Assembly: GCA_014651175.1 (NCBI GenBank)
Contig: BMWJ01000014.1
Coordinates: 112,117-176,116 of the forward strand
Origin: Streptomyces clavifer
GTDB taxonomy: Bacteria; Actinomycetota; Actinomycetes; Streptomycetales; Streptomycetaceae
DNA length: 64,000 nucleotides
Reading direction: 5' to 3'
Position numbers and translations under genes: made by a program. The notes below the pieces were generated by a model. The model did no database searches and had not been told where the DNA came from. It was given only the letters and a program-made list of their open reading frames with translations. This document shows positions 1-9,164 of the stretch, one piece after another (position 1 is the first letter of the stretch; each line of letters opens with the position of its first letter).

Positions 1-519
1 GGGAAGCTGTCGTCGCGTCTGGGCCTGGTGACCGAGGCCGTGGAGGCGGGTCCCGGGCGGGACCTGTACGGGTACGTGGTGGACCAGCTGTCACGGGGCG
101 GCAGGGTCGACTACGTGATCGTGGACGAGGCGCAGTTCCTCGCTCCGGACCAGATCGATCAGTTGGCGCGGATCGTGGACGAACTGGACCTGGACGTCTT
201 CGCGTTCGGGATCACGACGGACTTCCGGACCCGGCTGTTCCCCGGCTCGCAGCGCCTGATCGAGCTGGCCGACCGGTTGGAGACCTTGCAGGTCGAGGCG
301 ATGTGCTGGTGCGGCGCGCGGGCGACGCACAACGCGCGCACCGTGGGCGGCGAGATGGTGGTCGAGGGCGAGCAGGTCGTGATCGGCGACGTGAACCACC
401 CTGCGGAGGCCGTGGGTTACGAGGTCCTCTGCCGCCGACACCACCGGCGCCGCATGACTGCTGTGTCCGCTCGTGTGGGCGCACTGTCCCCGGACGTCCT
501 TCCGGTGCCGTCCGCCTGA
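1..519 (+). CDS. tdk: Thymidine kinase, C-terminal part (cut by window edge)
   Basis: Type II thymidine kinase, which phosphorylates thymidine to dTMP in the cytoplasm for nucleotide salvage. The frame is open from base 1, so the gene starts outside the window and the N-terminal P-loop is missing. Visible are the DEAQFL motif (bases 127-144), the FGITTDFR segment, a CWCG zinc-binding knuckle near base 304 and a second CRRHH zinc knuckle near the end. The order DEAQ motif then zinc-ribbon lasso domain is characteristic of this family. The gene faces the VOC gene convergently. Identification is firm; only the start cannot be given. Confidence 0.93.
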   Translation, partial: GKLSSRLGLVTEAVEAGPGRDLYGYVVDQLSRGGRVDYVIVDEAQFLAPDQIDQLARIVDELDLDVFAFGITTDFRTRLFPGSQRLIELADRLETLQVEAMCWCGARATHNARTVGGEMVVEGEQVVIGDVNHPAEAVGYEVLCRRHHRRRMTAVSARVGALSPDVLPVPSA

Positions 520-690
520 CATCAGGGCGGAGGAGTCCCGCCCCGTCCGACATCAGGGCGGTACGAGCCCCGCGACGCACCGGACCCCGCCACGAAGTCC
601 GGGCCCCGGCCCTGGCAGGGTCGCGGAGGCCTGAAAGCCGCGTCCGGTCCGGCCGTCGCGCCGGGCGTCCTGACCATCACCCGTCCCCGC

Positions 691-710
691 CCTCCCGGTT
701 GCCCGGGAGG
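691..710. terminator. Hairpin between convergent tdk and VOC genes
   Basis: Perfect 8-bp G+C stem (CCTCCCGG / CCGGGAGG) with a TTGC loop, seven bases past the stop of the VOC gene and downstream of tdk. It has no U-tract, which is usual in Streptomyces. It could serve both convergent genes. Confidence 0.55.
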
Positions 711-717
711 CCCGGGT

Positions 718-1494
718 TCAGCTGCTCGCCGACCGCACCACAGTGAACACCGCGCCCTCCGGGTCCGCGACGGTGGCCAGCCTTCCGCTCGACGCGTCCC
801 GGGGCTGCTGCAGCACATGCCCGCCGAGCTCCACCACGCGCGCGGTGGCCTCGTCGGTGTCGGCCACCTCGAAGTAGGTCATCCAGTGCGGTCCCCGGTC
901 ACGTGGCAGGGCGTGCCCCACGCCGTGCAGGGCCGCCACCGGCCGGCCCTTCAGGTGCAGCGTCTGGTAGTCGAAGTCGGCTGATACGACCGCCTCGGTC
1001 TCGAACCCGAAGACGGCCTGGTAGAACTTCGCGACCGATGACGTCTCCCGGGTCACCAGCTCGTTCCACACAGGGGTGCCCGGCGTGCCGGCCTCGGCCG
1101 TGCCGAGGTGCTCCGCGGCCTGCCAGATGCCGAAGACCGCCCCGCACGGGTCCGAGGCGATGGCGAGCCGGCCCGCACGGCCGGCGTCGATCGGCCCCAC
1201 GGCCACGGTGCCGCCGCAGGACCGGATGGCCTCCGCGGTGGCGTCGGCGTCCGTCGTGGCGAGGTAGGTCGTCCAGGCGATCGGGAGGTGCCGGTCGGGT
1301 GGCAGCTGCCCGATGCCCGCGACCTCCTTCCCGCGCAGCAGGGCACGGACGTAGGGACCCAGCTCTTCGGGCCCAGGCCGGAACTCCCAGCCGAACAGCC
1401 GCCCGTAGAAGTCCTGGGTCGTGGTCAGGCCGTGCACGATCAGACTCACCCAGCACGGTGCTCCGGGCGTGCGTCGGGCGGCAGCCTCGGTCAT
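718..1494 (-). CDS. Tandem-domain VOC (glyoxalase/bleomycin-resistance fold) protein
   Basis: A 258-aa protein with two VOC repeats. Repeat one begins WVSLIVHGLTTTQDFYGRLFGW (written in two parts: WVSLIVHGL, then TTTQDFYGRLFGW) and repeat two WNELVTRETSSVAKFYQAVFG. Each repeat ends in a D-P-x-G-A-V-F motif. This arrangement resembles actinobacterial proteins annotated as 27-kDa antigen Cfp30B or hydroxylases; VOC proteins bind a metal and a small substrate, which cannot be predicted here. The frame is open further upstream, but the ATG at 1494 has a good AGGAGAG ribosome site and starts directly before the first repeat. Confidence 0.8.
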   Translation of the reverse strand: MTEAAARRTPGAPCWVSLIVHGLTTTQDFYGRLFGWEFRPGPEELGPYVRALLRGKEVAGIGQLPPDRHLPIAWTTYLATTDADATAEAIRSCGGTVAVGPIDAGRAGRLAIASDPCGAVFGIWQAAEHLGTAEAGTPGTPVWNELVTRETSSVAKFYQAVFGFETEAVVSADFDYQTLHLKGRPVAALHGVGHALPRDRGPHWMTYFEVADTDEATARVVELGGHVLQQPRDASSGRLATVADPEGAVFTVVRSASS

Positions 1495-1742
1495 CTTCTT
1501 CTCTCTCCTGGTGCCATCGGGGTGGCCGTACGGGCGGACGGAAACGGCCGCACGGGGGAGCGGAGCCGGTACGCCGTCCAGCGGTACGGATGCGGGCGCG
1601 GGCGCCCCGTGCAGATGCTCGCACCACCGGGCTCCCCAGGCACCCCGGCCGCGCCGCGTTTCGGCGTCCGGTCGCCAGGAAGGCAGGTTTTGCGCGGTAA
1701 ATCCCTTTTGGAATCGCACCCCGGGACGCCGCCTGCGCGAAG

Positions 1743-2579
1743 ATGGCACCCATGAAGCCCATCATCACTGCATCCGAATACGCGAGCGAGTCGGCCGGGG
1801 CGCGTCCGCCGGTACTCCTGGACGTCCGCTGGCAGCTGGGCGGCCCGCACGGCCGTGCCGACTACGACGCGGGACACCTGCCCGGCGCGGTGTTCGTCGA
1901 TCTCGACGCGGAGCTCGCCGGTCCGGCGGGCAGCGGAGGCCGTCACCCCCTGCCCGAACCGGAGACCTTCGGAGCCGTGATGCGGCGGGCCGGCGTCTCC
2001 CCGGACACGCCGGTGGTGGTCTACGACGGCGGGCAGGGCTGGGCCGCGGCCCGTGCCTGGTGGCTGCTGCGCTGGTCCGGGCATCCCGATGTCCGGGTGC
2101 TGGACGGCGGCCTGGGCGCGTGGGCCGGTGAGCTCGACACGAAGACGCCGGAGCCCGCAGAGGGCGACTTCCGGCCGGTGCCGGGAGCGCTTCCCCTGCT
2201 GGACGCCGACGGGGCGGCGGCGCTGGCCGGCTCGGGCCTGCTGCTCGACGCCCGGGCCGCCGAGCGCTACCGCGGCGACGTGGAGCCGATCGACCGGGTG
2301 GGCGGCCACATCCCGGGAGCGGTCTCCGCCCCCACCGCCCTGAACGTCGCCGAGGACGGGCGCTTCCTCCCCGCCGACGTGCTGGCCTCCCGCTTCTCCG
2401 CCCTGGGTGCCGACGGCGACACGGAGGTCGGTGTCTATTGCGGCTCCGGCGTCTCGGGCGCGCACGAGGTGCTGGCACTGGAGATCGCCGGACACCGGGC
2501 AGCCCTGTACGCGGGGTCCTGGTCGGAGTGGTCCTCGGACGAGTCCCGCCCCGTCGCCACGGGCCCCGACCCCCGGTAA
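1743..2579 (+). CDS. Two-domain rhodanese sulfurtransferase (TST/MST type)
   Basis: A 278-aa cytoplasmic sulfurtransferase of the thiosulfate/3-mercaptopyruvate family (SseA-like). The inactive N-terminal rhodanese domain (about residues 8-130) carries LLDVRW and AGHLPGAVFVDLD; the catalytic C-terminal domain (about 150-270) carries GHIPGAVSAPT and the active-site loop with Cys233 in CGSGVSGA. A CGSGV loop is closer to mercaptopyruvate sulfurtransferases than to the CRKGVT loop of classical thiosulfate enzymes, so 3-mercaptopyruvate is a plausible donor (inference). Start codons at 1743 or 1752 are both possible; neither has a strong ribosome site. Divergent from the VOC gene. Confidence 0.85.
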   Translation: MAPMKPIITASEYASESAGARPPVLLDVRWQLGGPHGRADYDAGHLPGAVFVDLDAELAGPAGSGGRHPLPEPETFGAVMRRAGVSPDTPVVVYDGGQGWAAARAWWLLRWSGHPDVRVLDGGLGAWAGELDTKTPEPAEGDFRPVPGALPLLDADGAAALAGSGLLLDARAAERYRGDVEPIDRVGGHIPGAVSAPTALNVAEDGRFLPADVLASRFSALGADGDTEVGVYCGSGVSGAHEVLALEIAGHRAALYAGSWSEWSSDESRPVATGPDPR

Positions 2580-2601
2580 CGCGACCCGCACCGGAACGGA
2601 G

Positions 2602-2635
2602 CGAGGGCCCGTACGCAACGGCGTACGGGCCCTCG
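2602..2635. terminator. 15-bp stem terminator
   Basis: Perfect inverted repeat, 15-bp arms (2602-2616 and 2621-2635) with loop AACG, between the convergent sulfurtransferase and sepH stops. It probably acts in both directions. Confidence 0.75.
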
Positions 2636-2662
2636 TCATGCCAGCGGCATCCGGGCCGGCTC

Positions 2663-3724
2663 TCAGTCCTGCTTCTTCCGGCGTGTGCCGAAGACGATCT
2701 CGTCCCAGCTGGGCACGGCCGCCCGGCGGCCCGGTCGCACGCCGTCCGCCTCGGCCTGCCGGTCCGTCGTCCCGGTCAGCCGGTCGCGGTGACCGGCCAC
2801 CGCGCGGGGCATCAGGACATCCGCGTAGGCGGAACCCGCACCTGCCGAGGCCGCCGGAGCCGGGGGTTCCTCGACCTCGGGTTCCTGCGCGGCCGGCTCG
2901 ATCGCCGGAGGCTCGGGCTGGGTCGGCCGCTCGGGCACGATCATGTCGCCGCGGAAGCTCGGCACGGCCTCCAGGAGGCTGGTCAGCGAGTCGCGCTCAC
3001 CGGCCGACACGCCGCCGATACGCTCCTCCGGGTCCGGTGCCGGGGGAGCGGGGCGCTCGATCTGGCGGTCGAGCGCACGGTCCAACGGCCGGTCGCGCGG
3101 CAGCCGGGCGATCCGGGGCACGAACGGGAAGCTCGGCTCCGGAGCGGCGATGTCGTCGCTCTCGCCGATGAGCGAGCGGGCCTCTTCGTCCACGGCCTGG
3201 ACCAGCCGGCGCGGCGGGTCGTACGTCCAGCTCGCCGAGTGCGGTTCGCCCGCGACCCGGTAGACGAGGAGGACCTCCCAGGTGCCGTCGTCCCGGCGCC
3301 AGGAGTCCCACTGGACGGTCTCCCTGTCGGCGCCGCGCAGCAGGAGGCGCTCCTGTACCGCCTCCCCGAGCTGGGGGCCGGCATTCTCGCCCGGCCGGCG
3401 CACAGGGGTCTTCCGGGCCCGCTCGGCCATGAAGGCACGCTCCGCGAGCACGGGGCCCTCGAAGCGGCGCACGCGGTCCACCGGGATGCCGGCGAACTGG
3501 GCGACCTCCTCCGCGGAGGCACCGGCTCGTATCCGGGCCTGGATGTCGCGGGGGCGGAGGTGGCTCTCCACCTCGATCTCGATCTGGCCGAGCCGGGCGC
3601 GGTCGTTGCGCACAGCGGCGCGCAGCCGCTCGTCGATCGGAAGCGTGTACTCCGTGCTGTCCGCAGCCTTGAGCACCAGTCGTGTGCCGTCGTTTGAGAC
3701 GGCCACGACACGCAGTTCGGGCAT
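2663..3724 (-). CDS. sepH: Septation protein SepH
   Basis: A 353-aa actinobacterial cell-division protein that in Streptomyces binds FtsZ and promotes its assembly at sporulation septa. The N-terminal DUF3071 region (about residues 1-170) starts MPELRVVAVSNDGTRLVL and includes a helix-turn-helix-like segment around GASAEEVAQFAGIPVDRVRRFEGP. The middle is proline- and glutamate-rich and disordered. The C-terminus carries the family's conserved WDEIVFGTRRKK tail. Start at 3724 is chosen over an in-frame ATG at 3757 because GGGAGG lies at correct spacing before it and the family begins MPEL. Monocistronic, with its own upstream region of about 500 bp. Confidence 0.95.
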   Translation of the reverse strand: MPELRVVAVSNDGTRLVLKAADSTEYTLPIDERLRAAVRNDRARLGQIEIEVESHLRPRDIQARIRAGASAEEVAQFAGIPVDRVRRFEGPVLAERAFMAERARKTPVRRPGENAGPQLGEAVQERLLLRGADRETVQWDSWRRDDGTWEVLLVYRVAGEPHSASWTYDPPRRLVQAVDEEARSLIGESDDIAAPEPSFPFVPRIARLPRDRPLDRALDRQIERPAPPAPDPEERIGGVSAGERDSLTSLLEAVPSFRGDMIVPERPTQPEPPAIEPAAQEPEVEEPPAPAASAGAGSAYADVLMPRAVAGHRDRLTGTTDRQAEADGVRPGRRAAVPSWDEIVFGTRRKKQD

Positions 3725-4222
3725 GGGAACCTCCCGGGTGGTGCCTGCCGACGTCACGTGCGTCGCTGCTTCCGCTAGTCGAGTGTGACCTGCCCGGGTT
3801 CAGCCTGTCACAACCTTGCCAAGTTACCCGGCGTGTCGGGCGTTGGCCCTGGATCACCACGCCGACACGGTCACCTGTGTGCGACGAGAGGTGACCTGGC
3901 TGGTCACTCCGTGTCGCAGACGCCCGTGCGATGCCGCGGCGCCGCCGGTTCGAGTGCCGCCTTCGGCCCTCTCCCGTAAGGCCCGGATACCCGTGTGGGA
4001 GTCCGGCCCCAGGGCTCGCCACAGTACTCCATTCGGGCCACCGGGGTGGACCGGCGCGCCGCCGAAGTTCTCACCGGGCACGGGAGTTGGACTACCCAGT
4101 TGTCCGCGGTATGCCCTCAATGCGTGTGCTGCTTCACAGAATCTCCAAGAACGGAACTATTCGCTTCGCTCATATGTCCCTTCTTGGTGCAAGGTGGGGT
4201 GGTTGTCGAGCAAGGGCTGGTA
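3725..4222. other. Intergenic, divergent upstream region
   Basis: About 500 bp between sepH (leftward) and the membrane-protein gene (rightward). It should hold both promoters, but no clear -10/-35 pair, long palindrome or RNA gene is visible. The open frames across it look like shadows. Confidence 0.5.
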
Positions 4223-5239
4223 ATGGTTCAGAAGCCGCAAAGTGATGCGGAACACAAGGAAAGGCGTATAGATCTGAGTCTGCCGCAGGTCGCGGGCAGT
4301 GCCGTCGCCGCGGTCGCGGCCGCCGTGATGGCCTCGCAGCTCGGCGTCTACGGCACGATCGCCGGCGCGGGCGTGATGAGCGTCGTGGCCACCTGCGGGG
4401 GATCGGTCTTCCAGCACTTCTTCCGTCGCACCGGCGAGCAGATCCGTGAAGTCACCGTGCAGGTGAAGCATCCGGGCGGCCGTCAGGTCACCGTGCGCAC
4501 ACGGGAGACCACCCCGGCGGACGAGGCGCCCCGGGCGGGGCCGACCGCACCGGACGACGGTGCCACGACGGTCCTGCGCACGACCGGGGCCGGCCCGGAG
4601 CACACCCGGCTCCTGAGGTTCGGCCCGGAGCACACCCGGCTGCTCGATCCGGGACCGGACCGCACCCGACCGCTCGGCCCCGCGCCCTCGGGCGAGCACG
4701 TGTCCTCCGACGACGCGCACCCGGACGACGCCTACTCGGACGCCCGCACGCACGGCACCCGCATCCGTGGCTGGCGGCGCTCGGCCCTCGCGGCCGTCGC
4801 GGTCTTCGCCATGTCGATGGCCGGCATCACGGCGTACGAACTGGTCTCCGGCAACGGCCTCGGCGGCGGCGGGGGAACGACCGTCGGCTCCGTCGTCCGC
4901 GGTGAACGGGGCTCCGGCACGACGGATCCCGCACCCACGCACAGCACGGACCAGGAGCGGACCGACGACCAGGAGGAGCCGGGTTCCGGAAGTGACACGG
5001 GGACGCCGCCCGCCACCGAACCGGGCGCCGGGACGAGCGCGACGCCGGGCCCCGGCACCGGCGGTGCGCCGACGGCTGAGCCCGGTCCCACGACCACCCC
5101 TTCGGGGGGCGCCGCCTCGCCCGCTCCGACCACCACGCCGACGGCGCCCGAGGAGAGCGCCCCGGCCGCACCGGACCCGGCCGGCGAAGCGCCGGCGCAG
5201 CAGGACGGAGCCACGACGGGAGCGGACACCGGCCCGTGA
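4223..5239 (+). CDS. Single-pass membrane protein with long Pro/Thr/Gly-rich tail
   Basis: 338-aa protein of unknown function. The N-terminal about 75 residues form an alanine/glycine-rich hydrophobic stretch (VAGSAVAAVAAAV then GTIAGAGVMSVVATCGGSVF) followed by HFFRRTGEQIREV. A middle charged region contains near-tandem repeats of the form GPEHTRLL. A clear membrane segment near residues 190-215 (ALAAVAVFAMSMAGITAYEL) is followed by about 120 residues rich in Pro, Thr, Gly and Ala, expected to be extracellular. This build is common in Streptomyces. The ATG at 4223 is preferred over upstream in-frame starts because the conserved sequence begins after it; AAGGG is just upstream. Confidence 0.6.
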   Translation: MVQKPQSDAEHKERRIDLSLPQVAGSAVAAVAAAVMASQLGVYGTIAGAGVMSVVATCGGSVFQHFFRRTGEQIREVTVQVKHPGGRQVTVRTRETTPADEAPRAGPTAPDDGATTVLRTTGAGPEHTRLLRFGPEHTRLLDPGPDRTRPLGPAPSGEHVSSDDAHPDDAYSDARTHGTRIRGWRRSALAAVAVFAMSMAGITAYELVSGNGLGGGGGTTVGSVVRGERGSGTTDPAPTHSTDQERTDDQEEPGSGSDTGTPPATEPGAGTSATPGPGTGGAPTAEPGPTTTPSGGAASPAPTTTPTAPEESAPAAPDPAGEAPAQQDGATTGADTGP

Positions 5240-5302
5240 CCGGGCGGGGCCGCTGTCCGGACCGCCGTCCGGCCGCCCTCCGCCGACCGGACGGCCGGGC
5301 GC

Positions 5303-6622
5303 TCAGTCTCCGAGGACCCGGCGCAGGTAGTCGTTGGCGAACAGCCGGTCCGGGTCGAGCCGGTCGCGCAGGGCGGCGAACTCGCCGAACCTCGGGTACG
5401 TCCCGGCCAGGTCACGGGCGTTCCGGGTGTGGATCTTGCCCCAGTGCGGACGGCCGTCGTACCCGGTCATGATCCGCTCGACGGCGGTGAAGTACGCCTG
5501 GTACGGCGTGCCCCGGTACATGTGCACCGCGATGTACGCGCTCTCCCGGCCCGAGGCCGTGGAGAGCGCGATGTCGTCCGCGGGGGCCGTGCGGACCTCC
5601 ACCGGGAAGCCGACCCGCAGTGGCGAGCGGTCGACCATGGCCCTGACCTCGCGCAGCGCCTCGACCGCGGCCTCGCGGGGGAGGGCGTACTCCATCTCGA
5701 CGAAGCGCACCCGCCGGGGGCTGGTGAAGACCTTGTAGGGGATGTCGGTGTACGTACGGGCCGACAGGGCGCGGCTGGAGATCCTGGCGATCGACGGGAC
5801 GGTCCCGGGGACGGCCCGGCCGATCGAGCAGGCGACCTGGAAGATCCCGTTGGAGAGCAGCTCGTCATCGATCCAGCCGCGGATCCTGCCGGGCGGGGCC
5901 GCGGGACCCGCACTGCGGTTGTTGCGCTTGGTGTTGCAGTTGCCGGTGTGGGGGAACCAGTAGAACTCGAAGTGCTCGTTCTCGGCCACCAGCCGGTCGA
6001 AGTCAGAGGTGACCCGGTCGAAGGTCATCGGTTCCTCGCGCGCCGTCAGCAGGAACACGGGCTCCACGGCGAACGTGATCGCGCTGATGACGCCGAGCGC
6101 TCCGAGCCCGATCCGGGCGGCCGCGAAGACGTCGGCGTTCTCGTCGGGGGAACAGCGCAGGACCGTGCCGTCGGCGGTGACCAGCTCCAGCGCGCGGATC
6201 TGCGCGGCGATCGACGCCGAGTCGCGGCCGGTGCCGTGGGTGCCCGTGGAGGTGGCCCCGGCGACCGTCTGCTCCATGATGTCGCCCATGTTGGTGAGCG
6301 ACAGTCCGTCACGCGCCAGTGCGGCGTTCAGCCGCTTCAGGGGCGTGCCCGCCTCGACCGTCACCGTCATCGCCGTGCGGTCGATCTCCCGGATCCCGGT
6401 GAGCAGGTCCGGGCGTATGAGCACACCGTCGGTGGCCGCCGTCGCGGTGAAGGAGTGACCGGTACCGGCCGGCTTGACCCTCAGGCCGTCCCCGGACGCC
6501 CTGCGGAGCACCTCGGCGAGCTCGTCGACGGAGGCGGGGGAGGCGGTCCGTACCGGCCGGGCGGTGACGTTGCCCGCCCAGTTACGCCACGTGTCGGTCG
6601 TCCGTGCGTAGGTCTCGGTCAT
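5303..6622 (-). CDS. FAD-linked D-arabinono-1,4-lactone oxidase family protein
   Basis: 439-aa flavoenzyme of the VAO/aldonolactone oxidase family. The N-terminal FAD-binding domain has RVKPAGTGHSFT, GTPLKRLNAAL and the glycine run VAGATSTGTHGTG; the C-terminal ALO domain has GGRPHWGK-like HWGKIHT and ends RLDPDRLFANDYLRRVLG. Members oxidise sugar lactones or alditols, using oxygen or another acceptor. Substrate cannot be read from sequence. It lies downstream of, and overlaps by 41 bp, the MFS gene on the same strand, so the two are probably co-transcribed and may act on one compound. GGAGGG precedes the ATG. Confidence 0.82.
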   Translation of the reverse strand: MTETYARTTDTWRNWAGNVTARPVRTASPASVDELAEVLRRASGDGLRVKPAGTGHSFTATAATDGVLIRPDLLTGIREIDRTAMTVTVEAGTPLKRLNAALARDGLSLTNMGDIMEQTVAGATSTGTHGTGRDSASIAAQIRALELVTADGTVLRCSPDENADVFAAARIGLGALGVISAITFAVEPVFLLTAREEPMTFDRVTSDFDRLVAENEHFEFYWFPHTGNCNTKRNNRSAGPAAPPGRIRGWIDDELLSNGIFQVACSIGRAVPGTVPSIARISSRALSARTYTDIPYKVFTSPRRVRFVEMEYALPREAAVEALREVRAMVDRSPLRVGFPVEVRTAPADDIALSTASGRESAYIAVHMYRGTPYQAYFTAVERIMTGYDGRPHWGKIHTRNARDLAGTYPRFGEFAALRDRLDPDRLFANDYLRRVLGD

Positions 6623-7826
6623 TGTCCCCGCGCCCTCCCGTAGGAACCGGCCCGGTGAGCCGGCGATACCCCAGGAACGCCGTCGCGGCCGCGAGCGCTC
6701 CGGCCGCGACGGGCACCGCGTACCCCGCCTCGGCTCCGGAGGCGTCGACCACCCAGCCCGCGGCGGAGGAGCCGAGCGCCACCCCGACCGCGAGCCCGGT
6801 ACTGGTCCAGGTCATGCCCTCGGTCAGCCGGGTGCGCGGTACGTGCTGCTCGACGAGGGCCATGGTGGTGACCATCGTCGGTGCGATGGCGAGACCCGCG
6901 ACAAAGAGCGCCACGGCCAGGAACGGCAGGCTCCCGGCCATTTGGAGGGGGATCATACTCACGGCCATCGCGCAGACTCCCACCAGCCACCTGGTGGACG
7001 GCTTCCCCTTCAGATGCAGCAGGCCGAAGACGGCACCCGCGAGGCAGGACCCCAGGGCGTAGACGGCCAGCACGAGGCTGGCCGCCGCCTTGTTTCCGCG
7101 CTCCTCGGCGAAGGCCACCGTCACCACGTCGACCGCGCCGAAGACGGCGCCGGTCGCGACGAAGGTGACCACCAGCACCTGGAGGCCCGTCGAGCGCAGC
7201 GCCGAACCCCCCGTGTGGTGCTCCTTCGGATGCGGCCTCGGCTCGGTGGTGCGCTGGGCCGTCAGCCAGAAGACGCCGATCAGCAGGAACACGGCGGCGA
7301 GCAGCGGTCCGGCCTCCGGGAACCAGGCGGTGGACAGGCCGATGGAGATGATCGGCCCGAAGATGAAGCACACCTCGTCGACGATCGACTCCCAGGCGTA
7401 CGCGGTGTGCAGCTGTCGGCCCGTGCCCCGGTAGATCTCCGCCCAGCGGGCGCGGACCATCGACCCCACGCTCGGGACGCAGCCGGCGCCGGCGGCGAAG
7501 ACGAACAGGGTCCAGTCCGGCAGCCGCTGCTGGGCGCAGATCAGCAGACCCGCGACCGCCGCGGCCGAGACCAGGGTGAAGGGGCGCAGGACGCGGCGCT
7601 GCCCGTACCGGTCCACCAGCCGGGAGACCAGGGGCCCCATCACGGCGGCGGCCATCGCGAGCGTCGCCGAGAGCGCGCCCGCCAGCCCGTAGCGGCCGGT
7701 GATCTGGGACACCATCGTCACCACGCCGATCCCCATCATGGACAGCGGCATCCGGCCGAAGAACCCGGCCGCCGAGAACGCCCGGGCTCCGGGTGCGGCG
7801 AAGATGGCGCGGTAAGGGCTGGGCAC
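6582..7826 (-). CDS. Major facilitator superfamily transporter
   Basis: 414-aa integral membrane protein with about 12 hydrophobic segments and an MFS signature after TM2 (VSRLVDRYGQRRVLRP). The substrate is unknown; the family mostly exports small molecules by proton antiport. The reading frame is open to 7922, but the GTG at 7826 follows GGAGTCCTC at good spacing and begins PSPYRAIFAAPGARAFSAAG, the usual N-terminus of such Streptomyces proteins. Its 3' end overlaps the FAD oxidase start by 41 bp, suggesting a two-gene operon. Divergent from ferrochelatase, 125 bp away. Confidence 0.82.
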   Translation of the reverse strand: MPSPYRAIFAAPGARAFSAAGFFGRMPLSMMGIGVVTMVSQITGRYGLAGALSATLAMAAAVMGPLVSRLVDRYGQRRVLRPFTLVSAAAVAGLLICAQQRLPDWTLFVFAAGAGCVPSVGSMVRARWAEIYRGTGRQLHTAYAWESIVDEVCFIFGPIISIGLSTAWFPEAGPLLAAVFLLIGVFWLTAQRTTEPRPHPKEHHTGGSALRSTGLQVLVVTFVATGAVFGAVDVVTVAFAEERGNKAAASLVLAVYALGSCLAGAVFGLLHLKGKPSTRWLVGVCAMAVSMIPLQMAGSLPFLAVALFVAGLAIAPTMVTTMALVEQHVPRTRLTEGMTWTSTGLAVGVALGSSAAGWVVDASGAEAGYAVPVAAGALAAATAFLGYRRLTGPVPTGGRGDNDRDLRTDDRHVA

Positions 7827-7951
7827 GAGGACTCCGGTGAAGCCTGACAGGTGTGAAGGCGGCCGATACAGCTTACGGGCGGGCGGGGGCGCCCCGGACC
7901 GGGCCGATGTCGGTTGCCGCACCGTCGGAGGCGAGTGGCAGGATCGGGTAC

Positions 7952-9079
7952 ATGTCCGATCTGCGCGATCCCGCTCCCTACGACGCCCTGCTGCTGCTCT
8001 CCTTCGGCGGTCCCGAAGGCCCGGACGACGTGGTCCCGTTCCTGGCGAACGTGACGCGCGGCCGGGGCATCCCCGAAGAACGTCTGAAAGAGGTCGGCAA
8101 GCACTACTTCCTCTTCGGCGGCATCAGCCCGATCAACGCGCAGAACCGGGCGCTGCTCGACGCGCTGCGTGAGGACTTCGCCGGCCACGGCCTCGATCTT
8201 CCGGTGTACTGGGGCAACCGGAACTGGGCTCCGTACCTCACCGACACCCTCCGCGAGATGATCACGGACGGACACCGCCGGATCGCCGTCCTCGCCACGA
8301 GCGCGTACGCCTCCTACTCCGGCTGCCGCCAGTACCGCGAGAACCTCGCGGAGTCGCTGGCCGCGCTGGAGGCCGAGGGCCTGCCGGTCCCGCGCGTGGA
8401 CAAGCTCCGGCACTACTTCAACCACCCCGGCTTCGTGCGTCCCATGGTGGACGGAGTGCTCGCCTCACTGGCCGGCCTCCCCGAGGACGTCAGGGCCGGT
8501 GCCCACCTCGCGTTCTGCACGCACTCCATCCCCACCTCGGCGGCCGACACCTCGGGACCGGAGCAGACGCACGGCGACGGCGGCTCCTACGTGGCCGAGC
8601 ACCTCGACGTCGCCCGGCTGATCGTCGATGCCGTGCGCGAGGAGACCGGCGTCGAGCACCCGTGGCAGCTCGTCTACCAGTCGCGCAGCGGCGCCCCGCA
8701 CATCCCGTGGCTCGAGCCCGACATCTGCGACCACCTGGAGACCCTGCACGGCGAGGGTGTTCCGGCCGTCGTCATGGCCCCCATCGGCTTCGTCTCGGAT
8801 CACATGGAGGTCCTCTACGACCTCGACACGGAGGCCACCGCGAAGGCCGCCGAGCTGGGACTGCCGGTCCGCCGCTCGGCGACGGTCGGCGCGGACCCCC
8901 GGTTCGCCGCGGCCGTGCGCGAGCTCCTCCTGGAACGCGCCACCGCCGAGCGGGGCCGTCCCGCGCAGCGGTGCGCCCTGGGCGAGCTCGGCCCCTCGCA
9001 CGACCTGTGCCCGGTCGGCTGCTGCCCGGCCCGGGCCCCCAAGCCGGCCGCCGCGGGCGCCGACAGCCCGTACGCCTAG
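7952..9079 (+). CDS. hemH: Ferrochelatase (coproporphyrin III type)
   Basis: 375-aa enzyme inserting Fe2+ into a porphyrin. In actinobacteria the substrate is coproporphyrin III (coproporphyrin-dependent pathway; gene also called cpfC). Visible features are the N-terminal [30 protein letters not shown], the histidine loop [10 protein letters not shown], the central YQSRSGAP and the [17 protein letters not shown] segment containing the catalytic Glu. A cysteine-rich C-terminal tail ([18 protein letters not shown]) fits the actinobacterial [2Fe-2S] ligands. The start at 7952 begins [12 protein letters not shown]; an in-frame extension to 7853 lacks conservation. Confidence 0.93.
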   Translation: MSDLRDPAPYDALLLLSFGGPEGPDDVVPFLANVTRGRGIPEERLKEVGKHYFLFGGISPINAQNRALLDALREDFAGHGLDLPVYWGNRNWAPYLTDTLREMITDGHRRIAVLATSAYASYSGCRQYRENLAESLAALEAEGLPVPRVDKLRHYFNHPGFVRPMVDGVLASLAGLPEDVRAGAHLAFCTHSIPTSAADTSGPEQTHGDGGSYVAEHLDVARLIVDAVREETGVEHPWQLVYQSRSGAPHIPWLEPDICDHLETLHGEGVPAVVMAPIGFVSDHMEVLYDLDTEATAKAAELGLPVRRSATVGADPRFAAAVRELLLERATAERGRPAQRCALGELGPSHDLCPVGCCPARAPKPAAAGADSPYA

Positions 9080-9164
9080 GCTTTTTCGTGCGGATCCGGC
9101 CCGGACCGTACGCAGGACCCCGAACCTAGGTACGTCCGCCCGCGAACCCTCACCCTGGAGCGCT